DNA from: Melieria omissa
Taxonomy: Eukaryota > Arthropoda > Insecta > Diptera > Ulidiidae
Reading direction: 5' to 3'
Assembly (NCBI GenBank): GCA_963971225.1
Contig: OZ020267.1
Location: 88,649,648 to 88,713,647 of the forward strand
Length of the DNA stretch: 64,000 nt
Within the stretch, counting starts at the first letter, position 1; every line of letters starts with the position of its first letter. The translations under genes were made by a program, and so were the position numbers. Shown in pieces: positions 1 to 10,589 of this stretch. Below the pieces are notes generated by a model that was given only the letters and a program-made list of their open reading frames with translations, made no database searches and had not been told where the DNA came from.

Positions 1-74
1 ACTGACTGTGTTTTATTTAAAAATTACACAATCCAGAGATACGTAACAGCCCACTAGACTTAGTATTCGTAACA
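1..74 (+). repeat. 3' end of a gypsy-A1 type LTR
   Basis: The first 74 bases match the terminal part of the LTRs ending at 36753 and 43121, and (reversed) the LTR starting at 6276. They end in the same ATTCGTAACA. The next four bases are ATAT, the target-site sequence also seen beside other copies of this family. The rest of the LTR lies outside the window. It faces the opposite way from gypsy copy 1 (5327-6722), so it is not that copy's partner LTR. It cuts off the 3' part of the neighbouring jockey-clade element. Confidence 0.85.
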
Positions 75-1228
75 ATATTTAGTTCCTGTCTGCGTCAATA
101 CCGCTTCCTCATTCACATGGTCAATATCGAAGGTATTTTTAAAGTGTGTGGCTACGATAGCGGCTTTTTCTGAAAGGGTTCGAGCCCATTGTCCATTATT
201 AGTCCTTATCGATGGTGAATGTAGAGTAGCTCCGGCCATCTTTCTTGTAGCTCTCCATAGTGAGTAATTACTAGATTTCGTGGCGTCAATGTTTAGAAAT
301 TTGCTTAACCTCTTATCTTTTTCCTTTTTGAGCATTTCTTTTAACTCTTTTATCATTCTATTTAAATTCTGCCTGACATCCGGTGATCTCGTAGTCTGCC
401 ATCTCTTCCTTATTTTCCTTTTTTGTTTTATCTTCTTGTTGATTGCGTCAGTGGTGAAGTAGTCAGATTTTTTGGTTGTCAGCAAAGGTGTTGCTTTGTT
501 GATTGAGTTAATAGTTGTGTCGTTGAAAAATGCTATGGCTGTGTCAATCTCGTCTGCAGTCTTCAGAGAGATCTTCGAGCTGAGGTGTGTTTTCATGAGT
601 TTTGTAAATGCTTCCCAGTCTGTTCGGTGATTATAAGGTGTCCGGTTGGAGTTTTGTTGAAGTAATCCTTGCGTTGTCAAGATGATTGGTGAGTGGTCAG
701 ACGAGAGCTCAAGGCAGGATTTAATAGTCACCATGGTCAGGTTAATCGATTTTGTTATGAAGAAGTCCAGCAAGTCGGGTATCTTTTTGATGTCAGATGG
801 CCAGTAGCTTGGTTCCCCTGTGCTTATGAATTGGCAGTTAACTTCTCTTATGGCGTCAAGTAATGCTTTTCCTTTGCGGTTCGTCAATCTGGATCCCCAT
901 TGCATATTTTTTGCTTTATAGTCACCACCAGCTATGAATCGATTACCAAGTGTTTTTAAGTAGTCAATATAGTGTGTCATTTTATTGTTGTGCTTTGGTG
1001 GGCAGTAGGCAGCTGAGACAGTCAATAATCCATGTGTATCACTGATTTGTATAGTCGTTGCTTGTATGTGGTCCATTTTGTAATTCTCCATTTCGTTACA
1101 TATGATGCTTTGTCTTAATACGATTGCTGTGCCGCCGTGTGCTCTGTTGTCAGGATGATTGGTGTAAAATATTTTGTACCCCGGTATGCTGACGTAGCTT
1201 TTGTCATTAAAGTGGGTTTCTGATACTA

Positions 1229-1792
1229 TAGGGTGTTTTTTTTAGAGGTTTGGTATTTCGAATAGAGATAAAACTGGCATTTTGTGGTCAAATCCGGCAA
1301 CTCTAATGCCATTTATGTTCAGTTTGGTTTGCCATTTCATCATGAACAGGTTGACAAAAGAACAACGCTTGCAAATCGTGCAAATTTATTTCGAAAATAA
1401 TGGTTCAGTTCGCGAAGTTTACCGCAAGCTCCGTCCATTTTATGGTCGACATAATCGTCCATCAGAGCAAAATCGGTCCATCCATCGGTTAACCATGGGT
1501 CGTTTTCGCACTACGTTTACTCTATGTGATAATACGCATCCGCAGAGACGTCGAACAGTGCGCACCGAAGAAACAATTGCCGCTGTAGAGCATAATGTTG
1601 AAGAGGACCCGCATGAGCTTTGTCCATCAATTTTAAAAATTGGACCTGTAGAATTGGCTTTATTCGAGCCAGCCGCGGCGGCCACATGCCCGAAATCATA
1701 TTTAAACATTAAGGGCATAAAATTATCCTTTCAATAATTTTCTTGTGTTTTATTTCAATTCGAAGTTCTATACCTCTAAAAAAAACACCCTG
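1229..1792 (+). mobile_element. Rosa-like mariner deletion derivative (copy 1)
   Basis: The 564-bp element has TIRs of the form (T/C)AGGGTGTTTTTTTTAGAGG and sits between TA dinucleotides at 1227-1228 and 1793-1794. It carries the start and extreme end of a mariner transposase with the catalytic core deleted. It is inserted in the jockey ORF2. A sister copy with the same ends lies at 18509-19124 in the opposite orientation. Confidence 0.9.
1342..1737 (+). pseudogene. Mariner transposase N-terminus, core deleted
   Basis: The ATG at 1342 begins MNRLTKEQRLQIVQIYFE, a mariner-type helix-turn-helix DNA-binding start. It is followed by the NGSVREVYRKLRP and RRTVRTEETIAAVE blocks typical of rosa-type transposases. 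The frame then jumps to the C-terminal end without any DDE/D catalytic residues, so the product could at most bind TIRs. Compared with the sister copy (18614-19048) it has a further small deletion and a frame change before the C-terminus. Confidence 0.85.
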
Positions 1793-2945
1793 TAGTAGTA
1801 TGTCAATGTTATTTTATTGAATGAAGTTTTGGGATTCAAGTATGTGTTGGCTTAGGCCGTTGGCGTTCCATAGCGCGATGGTCAAGTTACTTTGTTTGTC
1901 CATCAATTTTGGTTACGAGTAAGGTTATTATGTTCATCATGTCAGACATTTGGCTTATTAGTTGGTTAATCATTCTTTTGAGCTCGTCTATATCGTCATT
2001 TCGTGAAACGGAGTCTGTTGGTTTATTATTTGTTGATTGTGCTGCAACTTGGGCATAGGTGGTAATTTTGACAGGTACGACCGGAGTTTCGTCTTGGGCA
2101 GTCATTTGCTGATTTGGTAACTCCTTTTTGCGGAGAGCAGGGAAGCGTTTGACCCTTAAGGCCTTATATACCATGCAGCCACGGTGATTCGCTGTGTGTT
2201 TCTCCCCGCAAATCGCGCATTTTACTTCGTTGCTATTTTCTTTTATGGGGCAATTTGATGTAGTGTGTGGGCCCGCACATTTGACGCATACTGGATTTTT
2301 GGTGCAGTAATTTTTTGTATGCCCATATTTTTGGCAGTTGAGGCACTGCGGCAATGTCCTTTTTTGGTGAGGGGGCTCGAACTTTACCTTACAATGCAGC
2401 AGATTTGTCAAGTTGTATATGTCCTTGTTGTTTGGATTTGGTTTTAGTTCCAAAGAGAAGAGAGGCAGCGGTTGTTTCGTATCCTTCTTAAAGATGTTAT
2501 ATATGTTGGTTACCGTGTGCCCATGCTCAGCAAGCTCAGATATAATATCTTCTTTGTCAGTGGAATGGTGTACATTTCGTATTATGACTCTGAATCCTTT
2601 TTCTTCTTTTGGTCTGAATGTGTAGTATTGGGTGTTTCTTTCTTTTAGCAGTTTTATTGTTGTGGTGTAATATGTGGAATCTTTTGTTTGTATTTTAATT
2701 TCGTTATTGTTTAGTACTTTAAGTTCATAGTTATTTTGTACTCTATCGTTTAGAGTAGGCATCGCAATCCCGGGATCCCGGGATCCCGGACTTTTTCCAG
2801 TCCCGAAAATCCCGGGATTCAAATCTTTTAATCCCGGGATTTTCGGGATTGCAAAAGATGCTTCAAAGTTCAAATGAAATAAATTTAAAAGCACAAAAAC
2901 CCAATTCCTTATCTGACGGAGGAGGGAGGGGATAGAGGGCGTCTT

Positions 2946-3119
2946 TTGCAAAAGGCTTATAATTATTTACTAAGCATTCAACCAACAAGTATTGAATCTG
3001 AAGAATGTTTCTCTTCAGCAGGGTTTATTTGCAATAAATTTCGCTCTAGATTAGAGGGCAAAACATTTAATGCCTTAGTATTTTTAAGATCTCAGTTTTT
3101 AGTTAATCACAACGCTTAA
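2946..3119 (+). pseudogene. hAT transposase C-terminal dimerisation fragment
   Basis: This frame gives IESEECFSSAGFICNKFRSR followed by LEGKTFNALVFLRSQ and a stop. It matches the hAT C-terminal dimerisation signature (E..FS.AG.....R..L). About 57 codons are left; the catalytic RNase H-like fold and zinc-finger domain are absent. It lies between the left TIR region and the nested mariner. Confidence 0.88.
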
Positions 3120-3156
3120 CTTTTTTATCGAAATAATCGAAGTAAAACTAAAAGTA

Positions 3157-3704
3157 TCAGGTGTACAAGTAGAAAACCGCCGTTTTCCACTGGGTGGTGC
3201 CACCTTTGGAAATCGGTGAGAGAATTCCGATCAGAAACATCACATGGCAAGCTAAGATATCGGTTAACAACTCCACATCATCTCGCTTGTTTATTCTTAT
3301 TGTCCATTTTTTGTTGGTGCGTGAAGATGTCGAAATTTGAACCGAATAAGCGTCATTCGCGGGAGATTTTGCTTTTCGCGTTTCATTCGAAAAAATCTGC
3401 AGCTGAAGCGCGTCGAATGATTGTAGCAACTGATAGTGAGTCGTGTATCAGTGAAAGAACGTGTCGAGAATGGTTCGTGAAATTCAAAAATGGTGATTAT
3501 GACGTGAAAGACAAGGATCGGCCGGGTCCCGTGAAAAAGTTTGAAGATGCAGCTTTGGAGACTCTGTTGGATGAAGATTCTTGTCAGACGCAACAAGAAC
3601 TCGCGGATTCTTTGGGTGTGACTCAGCAATCCATTTCCCTTGCTATACGCAATAAAGCCTCAAATTATGAAAAAAAAACGGCGGTTTTCTACTTGTACAC
3701 CCAA
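3157..3704 (+). mobile_element. Mariner deletion derivative inside the hAT
   Basis: The 548-bp element is bounded by TA at 3155-3156 and 3705-3706. Its TIRs of about 27 bp share GGTGTACAAGTAGAAAACCG. It holds the N-terminal third of a mariner transposase fused to the right TIR. The TIR differs from those of the rosa-like mariners in this window, so it is a separate family. Confidence 0.92.
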
Positions 3705-3710
3705 TACTAA
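3327..3710 (+). pseudogene. Mariner transposase N-terminal domain only
   Basis: From the ATG at 3327 the protein reads MSKFEPNKRHSREILLFAFH, then SERTCREWFVKFKNGDYDVK and QELADSLGVTQQSIS. This is the paired helix-turn-helix DNA-binding region of mariner transposases. After about 113 residues the frame runs into the right TIR, so the DD34D catalytic domain is absent. Such a truncated protein could bind TIRs but not cut. Confidence 0.88.
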
Positions 3711-4590
3711 CAAATTAACTATTTTATTTTTTTTATCAAATATGCGTATATATGTACTTTATGATACATTTGATGCAAAGCAATAAGTTATGTTTAAGTG
3801 TCATTTTTGGATAAAACAAAATGTTATCAAACTGAAGTTAAATGTCAAATGAAAAACTTTTAAGTTAAACAAAATGTTGTCAAGGATGACTATGTTTATT
3901 TATTTGATTTAAATTTAAACTGACAATTTTGAATGTAATTGACAACTGATTGTAAATGACAACTGGATTTTGGTGATGTGCCGCGCACAACCAACCACTT
4001 CGACGACTCAACACCGACTGCCTCCCTTTCCGCCTTACAATGTGATTAAATTCAAGATAAAAAATCTTAAAACTACCCCAAATGTGATTAAACTGTGTCC
4101 ATTTTTATGGTAAATATATTATAAACAAGTATTTATGCAATTTGGTAAAATTGTTTTATTTAAAAAATTTGTTATTTGAATCCCGGGATTAAATCCCGGG
4201 ATCCCGGGATTTGACTTTTCAATCCCGAAAATCCCGGGATCGCAAAATGGCAAAAAATTGCGATCCCTAGTTTAGAGCGTTTATTAGAGTGCTTAAATAT
4301 TGCACATTTTGCACGTAGATAGGCGGCGGCTTTGGTGAATTTTTTTGTTTGGCGGCCGCTGGATCAGCCTGCGTCGACACACTCGCAATAGTATCTTCTT
4401 CATTTTCATTTTCATTCTCTTCCTCCTCTTGGGCCAAGATATCAAATCTGTTTGTAGTCGGCGGCTTGCTCAGCCAGTAAGTGAGCTGTGTTTGTTTTGC
4501 TGGTTGTTGCTGTTGTTTTTTCGTTTTCTTATTTGCTGTGTTTTGTGCTTTATCTGGGGAACTGCGAGAGCGCTTTGGAGCAGAGTGCAC

Positions 4591-5326
4591 TGATGTTGTT
4601 GTTGTTGGTTTTAAGTCTACCTCTGAGGCTGCTGTGTGGCAATAAGCAACATTACAGGTTTAGCATTTGCTGGAGTTAATATTGTACTAATTGTTGTAGT
4701 TGAGGCTGTTGTTGTAGTGCTGGTGCAGGTTGTTACTGTTGCGAGAGCAACCGTAGGAAGGGCATTTATTATTGGAGAGTAGTTGCGGGTTGTTACGGTT
4801 GCGAGAGCCACAGTGGGAATAGCATTTATTGTGGGAGAGCAATTTCTTTTAATTTGCTTATCAGTTATATTCGCGTTCAGAAGCACTGCGCTTTCAGTTT
4901 TAGTCGCGCGCGGGTGCACGACAGTTGGTCGGACCGTAAGCGGTTGGTTGGATGACAAGAGGGGATTGCTTATAGTTGTTTGCGTGGACGCGAAAATTTC
5001 GTTAACACTGTGAGAGCGCCTTCGCTCACACGGTGGGGAGTGCTGAACACTCATTTGAGCAGCAGTTAAGTTTTGTGCTTGCGCTTTTTGTTTTTGATTT
5101 ATTTTCTCTTCCTTTTATTCCTTTCTTCTTTATGATTTTTAAATTTGTATTTATGTTTCTTTTTTCTTTTTTTCTTTTTTATTTTAGCCACAATTTTAAT
5201 TGTCGCAAAGCATCTTTTCGAAACTAGCACTTAGCACTTGATAAATGAGTTCTATATCTTTTAGTTTTTTGATTTTATATCGGAGCCACTGATAACACGT
5301 CTTTTCGCTAAGAGACCAATGTCAAT
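4591..5326 (-). other. Jockey-clade 5' leader
   Basis: This stretch precedes the ORF1 ATG on the minus strand and ends where interrupted gypsy gag begins. A 145-codon frame (5054 down to 4617) is open, but it is Thr/Ala/Val-rich low-complexity sequence built on a degenerate repeat (TTACGGTTGCGAGAGC-type units near 4735-4815). I treat it as leader rather than a gene. A short upstream-ORF role cannot be excluded. Confidence 0.5.
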
Positions 5327-6201
5327 CTAAACATTCTGGAACTGATTTTATTACCTCAGCCGCAGCACCTTTGAGAGCCAGCGCCAATCTCCGACCTTTC
5401 CTTACATCAATCCACTGATTTTCCAGAGCATCCAGGTCGAATTGCAGCTTGAATGTATCGAACGGCGTAGTCCCATCATAAGTAGGCACTTCTGCTCGGG
5501 GCAACACTTTCCGGAACCGGCGGCAACCATTCTCGCGGCTATACCTCCCTAAGCCGCTCGTCAATTTTTCTGTTCATCGAAACTTCCAGACTATCAACTC
5601 GTTTGTTCAGGGAGTCATCAAGATCGTCAACACGTGTTCAGGGAATCATCCAGGTCGCCAACTCGTTTGTTCAGGGAATCATCTAGGTCTTCGACTCGTT
5701 TATCCAAGTGCTCTACCCGCGTCTCCAGGTGCTCAACTTTGCCATTAATCCTGTCTGAGATTTCCTCCACTTTCTGCTCCAAGCGCGCAGAATTTTCCTG
5801 AAGCTTGACTTCCATTCGCTCCGCCACTTGCGCCGATATTTCCTGGGTCGGCGTCTCCATTTTCGCTGCCATCTCCTGATTCGAAGATTCCAGTTTCGCT
5901 GCCATTTCGCGGTTGGAAGTCTCGAACATGCCTTTAAGTGCAACCATTAGCTGGCTCATGTCCAATGCTTGTAGTGGCGCAGCCGCTGCAGCCGTACTTT
6001 GCAGCGACGCAGCAGCAGCAGGCGATTCCTCCACCTTGGCCGACGCCTCTTGTTCTTGCGCTCCGAACTCGTGCACAGTCCAATCGACGCCTCGTGCCTC
6101 GCAAGCGCAACTGCAACTCCACCTTTCCGCCAGCCGTCGGCAAATTCCAGGCAGCCAGCTCCTTCTTCAGCTGGTCTACCTTCAGCAGCTCGAGTTTAAC
6201 C
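5327..6201 (-). pseudogene. Gypsy gag fragment with SAP domain (copy 1)
   Basis: The ATG at 6201 starts VKLELLKVDQLKKELAAWNL, the SAP-like helix-extended-helix seen in all copies here. A long coiled-coil of repeated EMAAK and DLDDSLNKRV units follows, then the Gag core block KGRRLALALKG. A frameshift lies near 6080 and another near 5630, and the frame is cut at 5327 within the sequence that reads VPECS in copy 3. The zinc knuckle is lost. Confidence 0.85.
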
Positions 6202-6255
6202 ATGTCCGTGCTTTCATAATTTTATTTTTTTTTTTTTTACTTTCAATTTTCCACA

Positions 6256-6273
6256 ATCCCACTTCTGACACCA
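6256..6273 (-). promoter_or_regulatory. Primer binding site (tRNA-Leu type), gypsy copy 1
   Basis: Two bases inside the LTR, the minus strand reads TGGTGTCAGAAGTGGGAT. This is complementary to the 3' end I recall for insect tRNA-Leu (...TCCCACTTCTGACACCA). The same site occurs at 36756 (copy 4), slightly altered at 30315 (copy 3), and degraded at 22085-22068 (copy 2). Confidence 0.8.
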
Positions 6274-6275
6274 AA

Positions 6276-6722
6276 TGTTACGAATACTAGTTCTAGTGGG
6301 CTGTTACGTATCACTGGATTGTGCAATTTGAAAATGAAACAACTTTAATTATTCCAACGCAGCCAATTCAAAACCAACAGTCACTTTATTATTCTCAGTT
6401 TTACACTTTACTGTTCGTACACTTAAGTATTTGCTTAATTACTCCGTGTGGCAACTTCACTTGTCAAAACCAGACTGACTCGCTGCGCCGCATCCGGCTG
6501 CCTTTTATACCTCTCAGGCCATCGCGCAGATCGTTCCCGCACATTCCGGAGTGGACTAAAAGTTTCCATCATTGCCAGGTTGGACTAAAAGTTATTATCG
6601 CAGCCGTCGCTGTCAGATTGGACTAAAAGTTATTATCGCGGCCGTCGTTGCCAGATTGGGTTATAGCACGGCACGTAGCGGCAGGGTTGCTTTGCACCGC
6701 GACAGACTGTCTCATCGTTACA
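6276..6722 (-). repeat. 5' LTR of gypsy copy 1 (A1 type)
   Basis: The 447-bp LTR starts TGTAACGATGAGACAG and ends ATTCGTAACA on the minus strand. It contains three to four degenerate units of about 45 bp (each with CCAACCTGGCAATGATGG-like sequence, about 6545-6670). A TATAAAAGG box lies on the minus strand near 6510. It matches the LTR halves at 28601-28919 and 36633-36753. Confidence 0.9.
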
Positions 6723-9700
6723 ATATATTAACATACACTAAATCTTTACATACAAACATATATTCACGTTTGCACACAAATAAAGACACATTCACATATA
6801 CCTATATATTACAAAATTTGTTGTTTAATAATAATTTCCCCAATTCTTATTTAAATATTTGTTGTTTATTTCCAAAATATATATACAAATATCTCGACGC
6901 GTTTATACACACAATTGTAAACTTTGATCCTCAACAGAAATACGTATTGAAAATTTTTTACACTTTCGTGTACTTTTCTTTAATTATCGTTCGCGTGGAC
7001 GCGGTAATATTTCAGGTTTATTCCTCATAAGCCTTATATTTATATACAATCGAAACCCCCTTCGAACCTTTAAGCCATTTCAATGCCTGTTGAGCGATCC
7101 CCCAAGCGTCAAATAAACAAAATGGAGTCTCCTTCTCCAAGATATCCAAAGTCAACGGAGGCACGTTTGACAGTTCCTATCACTCGCGAGACACTCAAAA
7201 CTCGCGCCCAGCTCTCTAGTCCCAAAGCAACCGATCCCAGTGTTGCCACTTTTGGTTTTGAGTCTGAGAGACTCGTGCAATTATGCACAGCGTTTTCATC
7301 GGCTCCCATTGAGGATTTGACCAAATCACTGGTCCAAATTAAACAGAAAAATCTGCAAGCCCAATGGGAGAAGCTAATGCGCACACATCAGGCAGTCTTC
7401 CTTGCTGAAGACAACAGCCAGCCCGACGGTTTCAAAGAGTCGGCTAGGCAAAAAATCGATGCCTGCACAGACCAATACGAGTTGTGCATGGCAAAGATGT
7501 TGGACATCACCAAGATGCTCCCCAGCCTGCTACGCATAACAGGAACAGGTTCAACCCCTAGAACCAGCAAATACTTCCTACATTTGCCTCCAAGTTCCTC
7601 CTTGTGACACCGAAACATTCTTCGGGGGTTATGAGCAGTGGCCCTCCTTTCGGGACATGTTTACTGCTGTATACATTAACCACCCCCAGCTCACTCCAGC
7701 CCAAAAATTGTATCACCTCCGATACAAAACGCAAGGCCAAGCCGGTGCTATTGTTAAACAATACGCATTAACCGATGAGAATTTCAAACTCGCGTGGGAA
7801 GCCCTTAGATCCTGCTATGAGAACAAACGCATCCTCGTTGACAACCAAATTCGATCTTTATTGAATATCACTCCTGCCCACACCGAAAATAGTGAGGCAC
7901 TACAGCGGATCCAGAATGCTATAAACAATTGTCTGTCCGTTCTCAAGTCTCAGGCCGTAGACACAGACAATTGGGATCCGCTGCTGGTATACATATGCTC
8001 TACAAAATTGCCCGAAGCAACTAGCTTTATGGGAACAATCTCTGACATCCCAGAAGGATCTGCCACCCTGGTCACAGATGAATGAGTTCCTGACCTGCAG
8101 ATACGAGGTAGTGGAACGGCTGAATTTTTTTCGGCCTAGCAAGTCGAAACCACAACCCTCATCTTCGAATGTCCTCAAAAATCGGCCCAACAGATCCCTA
8201 AATCTTCACACTGAAGTGAAAAAGGACTTCGTTTGCAAACTCTGCAACGCAAATCACTCCGTATGGACTTGCCAAAGCTTTAAAAGGCTCACCCCCCAGA
8301 GTCGATTAGCATATGTGAAAAAGCACAAGATCTGTGTGAATTGTCTTGCTACGTCTCACCTAATTCAGGATTGTACAAGCAATTTCACTTGCGTATATTG
8401 CCAGAAAAAGCACCACTCTTTGCTTCATCTCCCCAAAGGCAATGCGCAACCCACTCACTCCCCCAATCGATCACCTTCGACCACTTCTCTGGTCTCAACG
8501 GTTATCCAACAACCGAGCAACAACTCCAATACTCATTCTCTCCTTTCCGATGCGCAACCTAGCACATGTTCAAGGCAAATTACGCTCCCAGTACCAGCCC
8601 TCCACTCAAATAATGGCACCCACTCCCTTCTGCCTACGGCACTGGTGTCCATTATACATTTACGAAATTTGTTTAAAGTACGAGCGTTGAACGATCAAGG
8701 CTCTCAGCGCACCTTCATTTCCTCGAAGGTCCAGAGACGCCTAAAATTGCCAATCGAGAAATCTAACCTCCAGATCTCGGGCATGGGCGGACAGATTGTG
8801 AAAACCGCCAACCATATATGCTTCTTGACATTGGCGGTCCCAAAAACGAGCACAAACCTCCCCGTGCAAGCAAACGTGCTTCCAAAGTTAACGGAATTTC
8901 TCCCCCTTCCAAAATAAACCCCAAAAATTTGAACGATTTCGCCACGCTAGATCTCGCTGATCCCAACCCCTTCGAGGCTGCGCAGATCGATATAGTGATT
9001 GGCAGTGATCTCATCCCGCAGATAATGCTCGAAGGTTTCCACCGAAATGTATGTGGCAGCTTACTCGCTCAACATACAGTATTTGGTTGGATATTAAGCG
9101 GTCCAGTACCCATGACACATACCAGCGAGGTGCCAAACCACCGGCACACTGGTCCCGCCCTTCGAAAAAACCTTCCTTCTCCAAAGGAAGCCCTTTCTGA
9201 CGTGAGTGCCGCCCTCAATCCTGTAGGGTTTCCACTCAAGGAAATAAAGGCAAATCACGCGGAACCCACCATCACTTCACACTCACAATCGAAATGGCGA
9301 ACACCCCCATTCGTTGTCAAACGTTTCGCCCCCCGTAGGATGGCTATCGCCCCCAATGAGACCGCGAAAAAGGGTACAACACAAGCGTTGGCTCGACGCC
9401 ACGCGTCAATATGCACAGCACTTGATGGAAACTGCAGCCCCCTCGCATTTCCACATTGCACCCCCCCATACAACAAAACTCGAGCGCACCCATTCCGGAT
9501 CCGAGTCAGTCGCCATTCCCGTGCGACCTGTTCCAAGCGCCTTCACTCCTCTGACGGCAACTCAAGCGAACACCATCGCTTGACAAACCGATCACACCAA
9601 CCAACGATGTCAATATCATTTCCCACAACTGACATCTCCTCTTTTTGCAGATCCGGCGCAAGCATCCCAGCAGCTGCCCCCCAGACAACCCCGCACGTCC

Positions 9701-10589
9701 GCACGCATCATCTGCGAAGAGGCCCTCATCGCACTCACCAGCGCTCCGGCTTCGCGGAACGGCGACAACCCTACAGCCGTCAGCCCACCTGTTCACGTCG
9801 TTGCTGCCGTCACCGCGCACCACCTAAAATAGAAAAATAAATAATATATGATATTTTGTACATATCCCCCGCCTAATTCGTATACCTACCTCGTTTACTT
9901 ACCTCCTTACATTCCTATATACTTACCCTTATATACATACCATTTGTTACTTACCTCTATTCCTCATCCGCTATCCTCTCTTTCCTTATGTACTTACCGA
10001 CGGCATCCCTAGTTGTCCAAAACGGTGCTTGCGCGGCTGACGGCCACTCGTCATCCGACTCCCATCGATCACACCACGCGACCCGCGACAATAATCAACG
10101 ATACAGCATATTTTAATACAATCAACACCAATCACATATCGTCGAACAGAACTACAGTGTACATCTATCACAACGTTTACGTTAAACAATCAAAACCACT
10201 AAACATACGTTGTACATACATTTACACAAATCATCATTGTACTTAAACATAAAATTCATCAAATCACTGTACATACACACACATTAAAATCCACTGCTGA
10301 AATATAACCTTTATAACGTTTTTCAAAAAAACTCATTCGTCTATCATTTAGTGCGCGATCGCCATTTCCATCGTGACGCGTAAATTGGTCCTTCGAGCCG
10401 TCAAAAAACGAAATAGTGTAGTGCAAAAAACGCATAGAAGAAACAAGAAAGGAAAATTATGAGGTAAAGTAAAATTAACAAAAATACACACATACTTACC
10501 AAACCTGAAAACAAAGCAGAAAAGTAATTGAAAGTGGTGTACCTTGAAATCTGAAAAGAAAATAAATAAATTAATTATTGATATAATTA
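6723..10589 (+). mobile_element. BEL/Pao LTR retrotransposon relic
   Basis: An AT-rich leader (6727-7082) precedes gag-protease coding sequence (7083 to about 9150) of BEL/Pao type. Then come about 700 bp of Pro/His/Arg-rich sequence, not recognisable as RT, RNase H or integrase, and an AT-rich 3' tail (9841-10589) with many ACTTACC-like motifs. I could not identify a matching pair of LTRs, so both outer edges are approximate. The gypsy LTR borders it on the left and a Tc1 element interrupts it at 10590. The sequence beyond the Tc1 (11565-11690) may be the same unit. Confidence 0.7.
7083..9840 (+). pseudogene. BEL/Pao gag-protease polyprotein, frameshifted
   Basis: The ATG at 7083 opens a Gag N-terminus. 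A frameshift near 7600 leads to a DUF1759-type block (SFRDMFTAVYINHPQLTPAQ, KLYHLRYKTQGQAG). Another break near 8085 leads to zinc fingers (CKLCNANHSVWTC, CVNCLATSHLIQDC, CVYCQKKHHSLLH), then a retropepsin-like segment with NDQGSQRTFIS in place of a canonical DTGA. After a further frame change comes DIVIGSDLIPQIMLEG with QHTVFGWILSGPV, hallmark Pao sequence. RT, RNase H and integrase that should follow are absent. At least three frame breaks make it dead. Confidence 0.85.

Larger units (their letters stand above)
79..1903 (-). pseudogene. Jockey-clade ORF2 remnant (AP endonuclease domain)
   Basis: The reading frame opens with an ATG at 1903 that overlaps the end of ORF1, followed by ALWNANGL, the usual start of jockey-type endonucleases. 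Further motifs are SETHFND, GGDYKAKNMQWGS (compare the family GGDFNAKH.WGS block) and SSDHSPII near the end of the domain, the catalytic SDH motif. An in-frame TAA falls soon after the start, and the mariner derivative at 1229-1792 splits the frame. About 340 codons are open from 1091 down to 60, with the last residues already read from the invading LTR. In an intact element this endonuclease would nick target DNA to prime reverse transcription. RT is missing. Confidence 0.88.
2756..4269 (+). mobile_element. hAT transposon derivative with 8-bp TSD
   Basis: Target duplication GTTTAGAG is present at 2748-2755 and 4270-4277, the 8-bp length of hAT. The ends are TAGGCATCGCAA and, on the opposite strand, TAGGGATCGCAA (11 of 12 identical). 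Subterminal repeats of ATCCCGGG occur at both ends (about 2768-2845 and 4180-4240). Only the C-terminal dimerisation part of the transposase remains (2946-3119), and a mariner derivative is inserted at 3157-3704. It is therefore non-autonomous. Confidence 0.93.
1887..4590 (-). pseudogene. Jockey-clade ORF1 (Gag-like), split by a hAT
   Basis: The ORF begins with the ATG ending at 4590 and runs through a basic, Gln/Lys-rich N-terminus, the FDILA motif and an acidic stretch (4278-4590). A 1.5-kb hAT then interrupts it. It resumes at 2755 down to 1887. The second half has a PRE_C2HC-like region (FRVIIRNVHHSTDKEDI) and three zinc knuckles: CLNCQKYGHTKNYC, CVKCAGPHTTSNC and CAICGEKHTANHRGC. These proteins bind the element's RNA and form the RNP. 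The two halves join in frame across the 8-bp hAT target duplication, so ORF1 was probably intact before that insertion. The stop overlaps the ORF2 ATG (1903). Confidence 0.88.
75..5326 (-). mobile_element. Jockey-clade non-LTR retrotransposon, 3'-truncated and nested
   Basis: Reading leftward from 5326 the unit shows a leader, an ORF1 with three CCHC knuckles, and an ORF2 that starts by overlapping the ORF1 stop and encodes an APE-type endonuclease. That is the jockey-clade layout. ORF2 is lost after the endonuclease because the LTR ending at 74 breaks it, so RT and the poly-A tail are absent. Two DNA elements split the body: a mariner derivative (1229-1792) and a hAT (2756-4269) that itself carries a mariner (3157-3704). 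The 5' end abuts gypsy gag sequence at about 5327, where gag is interrupted, which suggests insertion into that gypsy copy. Its own TSD cannot be checked because the 3' end is missing. Confidence 0.85.
5327..6722 (-). mobile_element. Gypsy copy 1 (5' LTR plus part of gag), SAP-gag family
   Basis: On the minus strand it shows a 5' LTR (6722 to 6276), a tRNA-Leu-like primer binding site, then gag from the ATG at 6201 until the jockey element interrupts it at 5327. It is the same family as copies 2, 3 and 4. The flank beyond the LTR (6723-6726) is ATAT, the usual target of this family, within a BEL/Pao leader. Everything downstream of mid-gag is missing. Confidence 0.88.

Noticed and set aside
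4617..5054. 145-codon minus-strand frame before jockey ORF1
   Set aside because: Low-complexity Thr/Ala/Val repeat in a leader region; no family match. Kept only as leader.
5913..6290. Several overlapping plus-strand frames rich in Ala/Ser
   Set aside because: They are shadows of the minus-strand SAP-domain gag; the same shadows appear opposite every gag copy (for example 21645-22037, 30359-30676 and 36823-37314).
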